This document shows positions 1 through 4,700 of a stretch of 7,161 bases of DNA, piece after piece. A model generated the notes under the pieces. That model ran no database searches. It had not been told where the DNA came from and worked only from the letters and a program-made list of their open reading frames with translations. Source of the stretch: an uncultured Saprospiraceae bacterium (GTDB taxonomy: Bacteria; Bacteroidota; Bacteroidia; Chitinophagales; Saprospiraceae); assembly GCA_937942465.1 (NCBI GenBank), contig CALDEO010000167.1, forward strand, positions 1-7,161, given 5' to 3'. The stretch's first letter is position 1, and the number at the start of each line of letters is the position of its first letter. A program made the position numbers and the translations under genes.

Positions 1-41
1 GGGTTGCACCCCATGCTGAGAGAGAGCACCCCTTCAGGGTT
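1..41. repeat. 41-bp dispersed repeat, copy 1
   Basis: This element matches bases 1679-1719 at 40 of 41 positions, in the same orientation. The only difference is G26 here against T1704 there. It contains three small inverted repeats: GGGT/ACCC (1-4 with 8-11), TGCT/AGCA (14-17 with 25-28) and CCCT/AGGG (30-33 with 36-39). The heptamer GCACCCC occurs twice inside it (6-12 and 26-32). It lies just beyond the hairpin that follows the 491-residue gene. It does not look coding. From memory, similar GC-rich elements containing CCCTGAAGGGGTG (minus strand) are scattered between genes in many Bacteroidota genomes, but I could not check this. The window begins at its first base, so it may extend to the left. 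Confidence 0.8.
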
Positions 42-53
42 ATTCCACAATAG

Positions 54-85
54 AAAGGTCCGATCTCGCAAGAGATCGGACCTTT
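54..85. terminator. bidirectional hairpin terminator after the 491-aa gene
   Basis: This is a perfect 14-bp stem (54-67 with 72-85) around the tetraloop GCAA. On the plus strand it is followed by a run of six T (83-88, the first three being part of the stem), so it is a classic intrinsic terminator in that direction, with a GNRA-type loop. Read on the minus strand, it begins about 19 bases after the stop codon of the 491-residue gene, and its tail is weaker (TTTCTATT). It probably ends that gene's transcript and may also stop plus-strand transcripts arriving from the left. A near-identical stem lies at 1731-1762. Confidence 0.8.
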
Positions 86-104
86 TTTATTAATCGATAC
101 TATT

Positions 105-344
105 TTATTGTTTTATAAATTGATAGCTATCTATCTGTCTATCATCACTGATCGTATGCAGGATGTAACTACCTGCGGTCAAGCTATGAGTCCCTATCGT
201 GATATTAGCATCTACTGCTGACATCTGTTGTGTTGATATCAATCGCCCTGCCACATCATATATCTTAAACTCTAAATCCCGAGATTGATCATTGCTGATC
301 GTCATAAAGTCGGTCGTAGGATTAGGAAATATCGTAATCAATGA
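105..344 (-). other. T9SS type A C-terminal sorting domain of the 491-aa protein
   Basis: Residues ~413-491 show the usual order of this roughly 80-residue domain. An I-F-P-N-P-T-T-D segment opens it, followed by a strand with the pattern F-K-I-Y-D-V-x-G-R, then L-T-A-G-S-Y-I-L, and a short last strand ending in K-Q. In known T9SS cargo this domain is recognised by the outer-membrane translocon and normally removed when the protein is attached to the surface or released. Hand-counted GC for 121-360 is about 42 percent, against about 33 percent in the upstream propeller part. Confidence 0.9.
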
Positions 345-1580
345 CGCTATACCCGATGGCAGCTCCCTTGTCGGTGTCGTACCATTTTCATCAAATTTTA
401 TGATAAACTCGTTAGCATTGCTCCAACCTCCATTGTCCTCTAGGTGTTTTACTTGACCAAAAGCTATCGCTCCCAAGTCAGAAGTAGCTGTGACCCCAAA
501 GGAAACATAACTCATACTATCTGAACTACTACTAAAAACTTTACGCCAGTTCAATTCTAAATTACTATTGAGCTGATTGATCCCAAGATTATAATTATCA
601 TTTGGAAAATTTAATCCTCCAACATTACCCTCAACTAAGTATATATAATCTTGATCTACCCAATCCAATGGTCTCCCAGTACTCACTTGTGTAAATTCTG
701 CAATATATGCCCAATATTTTACGATATTAAATGAAGTATCTAATATTGCTATTTCCATTTCGGTGTTTGTACTTAATATTTTGTCCGAAGCGTAAATATA
801 ACTAGAGTCTGAGAATCTCCTCAAAAGACTTCGATTTTCAGATCGACCTCCGCTAATAAATTGTTCAATTTCATTTTTTTGAATATTAAAATCCGAATCG
901 ATAAAATAACTCCCAAGTCCAATTGAATAATAACCTCTTCCATTTAAATCTTCTACTACTGTCCAAGTAGAATTAACTCCCACATTTTCAACAGGTTCCG
1001 TGCTGTTAATTCTAGAAATATGACCCATATTATCTAATTCAATAAATACATTTGAGTGATAGCCAAAATTTGGAAAATTTCCGAGATTGGCTACTACAAT
1101 GTATCCACTGTTAGATGTTTCATTCGCATGAACATCCCATATATAGGCGGTCTCTGAAGTCAAAAACCTTAGGTTTTCTTCAATGATCTCCAGGTTCTTA
1201 TCCAATCTAATCGATAAAAAATAACTTCTAACATTTCCAGGTTCTATGATTTTCACCCCACCACCTAATAGTAGGTACTCATCTAATACTTCATTGTAAA
1301 ATGCCCAATGTAAAGTAGTATGCAATGAATCTATACTATAAATAACAGATGACAGTTCATTCCCATTACTTGGGTCGTGAATTCTGATATCAATACTTTC
1401 ATCTATCCCAACATTACTGGACGTAGATATAGATAAGATATCCCCTTCCGAACCTTCAAGAACAAAAACAGTCGTTGAATCTTGAGGTTGGGTATTTAAG
1501 TATTGCCAAGTCTGAGCTTTTAACCCTCCGCTTAAAAACACCATAACCATTGCGAACACTACCGTTTTTACCCCTTTCAT
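105..1580 (-). CDS. secreted beta-propeller-like protein with T9SS type A sorting domain
   Basis: The function is not recognised at family level. The 491-residue product starts with a Sec signal peptide: a basic MKGVK, a hydrophobic stretch to about residue 18, and a likely cut after the A-Q of LKAQ near residue 22-23. Residues ~25-410 carry a recurring strand-turn motif of the type hydrophobic-x-hydrophobic-x-D/N-xx-N/G. It starts near residues 64, 119, 177, 225, 276, 332 and 391, a spacing of 48-59 residues, which suggests a seven-bladed beta-propeller. Residues ~413-491 form a T9SS type A sorting domain: FPNP at 418-421, then KIYDVAGRLI, LTAGSYIL and a final QFIKQ. The protein should therefore be exported and then anchored or released at the cell surface. 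There is no cysteine and no visible catalytic motif. The ATG at 1580 is chosen because it gives a complete signal peptide; an A-rich leader precedes it, with no Shine-Dalgarno. The gene appears monocistronic. Its propeller part is clearly more AT-rich than its sorting domain. Confidence 0.9.
   Translation of the reverse strand: MKGVKTVVFAMVMVFLSGGLKAQTWQYLNTQPQDSTTVFVLEGSEGDILSISTSSNVGIDESIDIRIHDPSNGNELSSVIYSIDSLHTTLHWAFYNEVLDEYLLLGGGVKIIEPGNVRSYFLSIRLDKNLEIIEENLRFLTSETAYIWDVHANETSNSGYIVVANLGNFPNFGYHSNVFIELDNMGHISRINSTEPVENVGVNSTWTVVEDLNGRGYYSIGLGSYFIDSDFNIQKNEIEQFISGGRSENRSLLRRFSDSSYIYASDKILSTNTEMEIAILDTSFNIVKYWAYIAEFTQVSTGRPLDWVDQDYIYLVEGNVGGLNFPNDNYNLGINQLNSNLELNWRKVFSSSSDSMSYVSFGVTATSDLGAIAFGQVKHLEDNGGWSNANEFIIKFDENGTTPTRELPSGIASLITIFPNPTTDFMTISNDQSRDLEFKIYDVAGRLISTQQMSAVDANITIGTHSLTAGSYILHTISDDRQIDSYQFIKQ
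1512..1580 (-). other. signal peptide of the 491-aa protein
   Basis: Residues 1-23 have a short basic n-region (K2, K5), a hydrophobic core TVVFAMVMVFL and a small-residue c-region SGGLKAQ. An A-Q at the cleavage site is common in Bacteroidota secreted proteins. The exact cut, before or after Q23, is uncertain. No lipobox cysteine is present, so this should be a signal peptidase I substrate. Confidence 0.85.
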
Positions 1581-1596
1581 ATTTTATATTTTTTAT

Positions 1597-1628
1597 CTAA
1601 TATACACCTTTGATTATTGTAACGCAAT
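1597..1628 (-). promoter_or_regulatory. candidate Bacteroidota sigma-A promoter for the 491-aa gene
   Basis: Read on the minus strand, ATTG (1628-1625) is followed by a 20-base gap and then TATATTAG (1604-1597). The Bacteroidota primary sigma factor prefers TTTG, about 19-21 bases, then TAnnTTTG. The -7 box here matches all but one fixed base and the -33 box matches TTG. Transcription would begin near 1590, leaving only about 10 A/T-rich bases before the ATG at 1580. That is short but possible for leaders without a Shine-Dalgarno. The region is AT-rich, so a chance match is possible. Confidence 0.45.
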
Positions 1629-1678
1629 AGTGGCTTGTGGAGTATTTTAAAATTAGATATATCAAAACGATGAGCATA

Positions 1679-1719
1679 GGGTTGCACCCCATGCTGAGAG
1701 AGATCACCCCTTCAGGGTT
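1679..1719. repeat. 41-bp dispersed repeat, copy 2
   Basis: This is the second copy of the element at 1-41, in the same orientation, with one base different (T1704 in place of G). That change breaks one pair of the central TGCT/AGCA inverted repeat, while the two outer inverted repeats are kept. As at copy 1, it lies just past a hairpin that follows a minus-strand gene, here the giant repeat protein. It also lies roughly 50 bases upstream of the promoter candidate of the 491-residue gene. The two copies thus border that gene as direct repeats about 1.68 kb apart. Confidence 0.85.
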
Positions 1720-1730
1720 ACCATAAATAG

Positions 1731-1762
1731 AAAGGTCCGATCTCTTGCGAGATCGGATCTTT
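1731..1762. terminator. hairpin terminator after the giant repeat protein gene
   Basis: A 14-bp stem (1731-1744 with 1749-1762) surrounds the tetraloop TTGC. One position is not Watson-Crick: G1735 faces T1758, a G-U wobble in plus-strand RNA and an A-C mismatch in minus-strand RNA. On the minus strand it starts about 34 bases after the stop codon at 1797-1799, shows the loop GCAA, and runs into TTTCTATTTAT. It is the probable end of the giant gene's transcript and separates it from the 491-residue gene. The left arm is identical to that of the hairpin at 54-85. Confidence 0.72.
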
Positions 1763-1796
1763 TCTTATTTGTTGTATATCGAAAATATCAATATTC

Positions 1797-4700
1797 TTAT
1801 TCTATAATAATGATCTTCTTGGTGATACGCTTATTGTCAAAGTGTAATTGCATGAAGTATGTCCCAGTAGGTATATTCGAGACATCGAGATCCAAGATGT
1901 GCTCCCCTTCTGAGAGTTGATACTCTTGAGCTGATCTTTTAGCGACTCCACCTTTCTCATCGTTGATCGTCCATGTAAGTGATGACTCCCTTGATAAGTT
2001 AAGTTGTATCTGACCTTGATCCTTTAAAGGGTTAGGCATGATCGATGCCGTGTATCCTATCGCATCAGTAACGAGTATTCTGACTACGTTACTATAGCTT
2101 ACGATACCATATTGATCTTTCATCATCAATCTGTAATCATAAGCACCAGATTTGAGGATGTTATAATCTTGATATTGTGTCTCATTATCAACGTCGGCAT
2201 TGACTACTGAGTATACCTCATCTGAGATGTGCTTTCTCTCCAGTACTGATCCGTATGCATCGACACCTTTCCAAGATAGCGCATTGTGATCTTCTTGATA
2301 CGATCCTCTCAATAGTGCTATATCCATCGTCTTAGGTACTACACCTGCATCGATATACATACTCTCGCTACCTGGCATGATATCTATCAACGAAGTCGTA
2401 CCCTCACCAAACTCATGTGTCACATCACTATCTACATCATATGTACTTCTGTACGCTGTCGCGAATGATTGATCCTCTAGCTCAAACTGTACAAAGTACT
2501 GTCCATGCTCCAATCTATCAAACTGTACATATCCATTGTCATCTGTGATCTGGTAGTCTACCATACTCGAATCCTGAGTCATCAGCATGACTGCTACGCC
2601 TGATATTGCAAGTTCGTCTTCATCACGGATATCATTTAAGTTGAGGTCCATCCATACACTAGATCGGATCATCCCTGACTTATAGAATCCATATTTACTG
2701 TATACAAATGCATTATTGAAACTCACTTGAGCCTCATAATATCCATCATTGATTTTGGCCATTGTTGGATCAGCAGATAGGTAATCTTCTCCTACTACAA
2801 ATCTCAACTTATAGTCACCTGACGGTCTACCTTCGAAGCTATAATTGCCAGTAGCACTTGTCATCTGACTGTCCAATAGAACGTCAGACATACTTCTCAA
2901 CTCTACCATTATATTGGATAAGTTTGATTCATCTATATCCAAGGCATTATTGGCATTTTCATCATTGTATATCACACCATTGACACCTGTTGTCGGATAC
3001 ATACCTGCATCGATGTGCATGTCAAATGTATTGTTAACTGTGATCATCGAAGTCATACCCGATGCATCTACATCACTATCTAGGTCATCGTTAGTACCAA
3101 TATTTTGCCCAGTGAATAACATATTTTCTGGAGCTGTGAATCGTACTTGGTAGTTGCCATTAGGCACGTTGAAGAATAAATACTCTCCATCAAAGTCGGT
3201 CATTGTAGATGCGACTACAGTACCTGACATATTGATCAGACTTACCGGCACATCTTCTACACCGCCTTCATTAAATGTCTGTATACCATCTTGGTTAAAA
3301 TCAAACCATACTCGACTACCGATCAATGATGTCGCCTCATACAATCCAGCATCTAGGTCGTTGAATATTACACCATGAGCAAGAGATATTAGAGGCGAGT
3401 TACCCGTAGCATTGGCATCACTGTCCATGTTATCAGGACCAGCATCAGGGATCGTAAACATAAACCCTGTCGGTGCATCAAATGATACAAAGTATACTCC
3501 TTGAGTCAATCCTCCAAATGAGTACATACCGTCGGCATCAGTCATTGTAGTTGCAAGTATATCACCATTGGGTTGACGTAAGTTAACGTTGACATTGGCA
3601 ATACCTGGCTCTCCAGCATCTTGAATACCATCTTTATCTAAATCATTAAATACAAAGTCTCCTAAATTAGCTGGGAAGAAGAATCCTGCATCAATATCTG
3701 TATCGTTTTCACCAGAACTCAAGTTGACTATATTCGTGGATCCTTGCACAATATTAGAGGTTACATCTGAGTCATTGGCATCATTACCACCTTGATCAGC
3801 TATCGTACTCAAGTATCCTGCTGGTGGAGTAAAGACCATGTAATATGATCCTGGTTGCACATTGTTAAATTCATAAAATCCACTAGCCAATGTTGATGGC
3901 TCATCAGTGCTAATAGTCGTAGAGATAAGCTCTCCATTGATACCAAATAACTCTACCTTGGTGCCGTTTAACCCTGGTTCATCGGCATCTTGTATACCAT
4001 CACCATTAAAATCAATCCATACTCGATCACCTACATCTGCAGGATCTTGTAATAACCCTACATCAACGGTCATATTATTCTCTCCTGATACTAAAGTATA
4101 TGTCGGAGTTGTACCAAATCCATTGGTAGAGTTAACGTCAGAGTCAATCGTGTCGTCCGTACCTATATTAGGATCTGTAAAGAACATACTCCCTGATGGG
4201 TCAACTCTGATATAATATCCTCCTGGTCTCAATCCTGAGAACTGATAGAATCCATCTACACCAGTAGCATTATTAGTATTTGTAAATCTTGTAGATAAGA
4301 GTGTACCTGCAGCATCAAATAATCTCACTCGTATAGAGTTGATACCACCCTCTGAGTTATCAAAGATACCATTGACATTAAAGTCATTGAAGACCATGTC
4401 TCCTATCGTCGCAAATCTGTAAAAACCTGCATCCAGTGTATTAATGTTAGTACTTACGATATCGGTAGATCCAGTCGATTGACTCTCCGTGATATCACTA
4501 TCTATATTGTCGGCACTTGCGTCAGCAAATGTAAATCCTTGTCCTGTAGGTAGATCAAATGTCACGTAATATCCCATAGATGGAACATCAATAAAACTGT
4601 ATGACCCATCAGCTGCAGTCATCGTATTACTTATCATAGTACCTAATGCATCGTATAATGTTGCTGTGTATCCTTGGAGTGTTGGATCTGTACTTGCTCT

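Noticed and set aside
1..41. Resemblance to a TPP (thi-box) riboswitch, from GCTGAGA followed by ACCC on the plus strand
   Set aside because: The downstream conserved half (CTGATCTGGATAAT and CCAGCG-like segments) is absent. The element occurs twice at gene 3' ends, and no thiamine gene follows on the plus strand.
1..1719. CRISPR array
   Set aside because: There are only two repeat copies about 1.68 kb apart with a full gene between them.
1..1762. Insertion sequence bounded by the repeats
   Set aside because: The flanking copies are direct, with no transposase between them and no target-site duplication that I can see. The enclosed gene is a secreted T9SS cargo protein.
1581..1796. A small gene between the two large ones
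   Set aside because: I saw no convincing short coding frame. The space is filled by an AT-rich promoter region, the 41-bp repeat and the hairpin.
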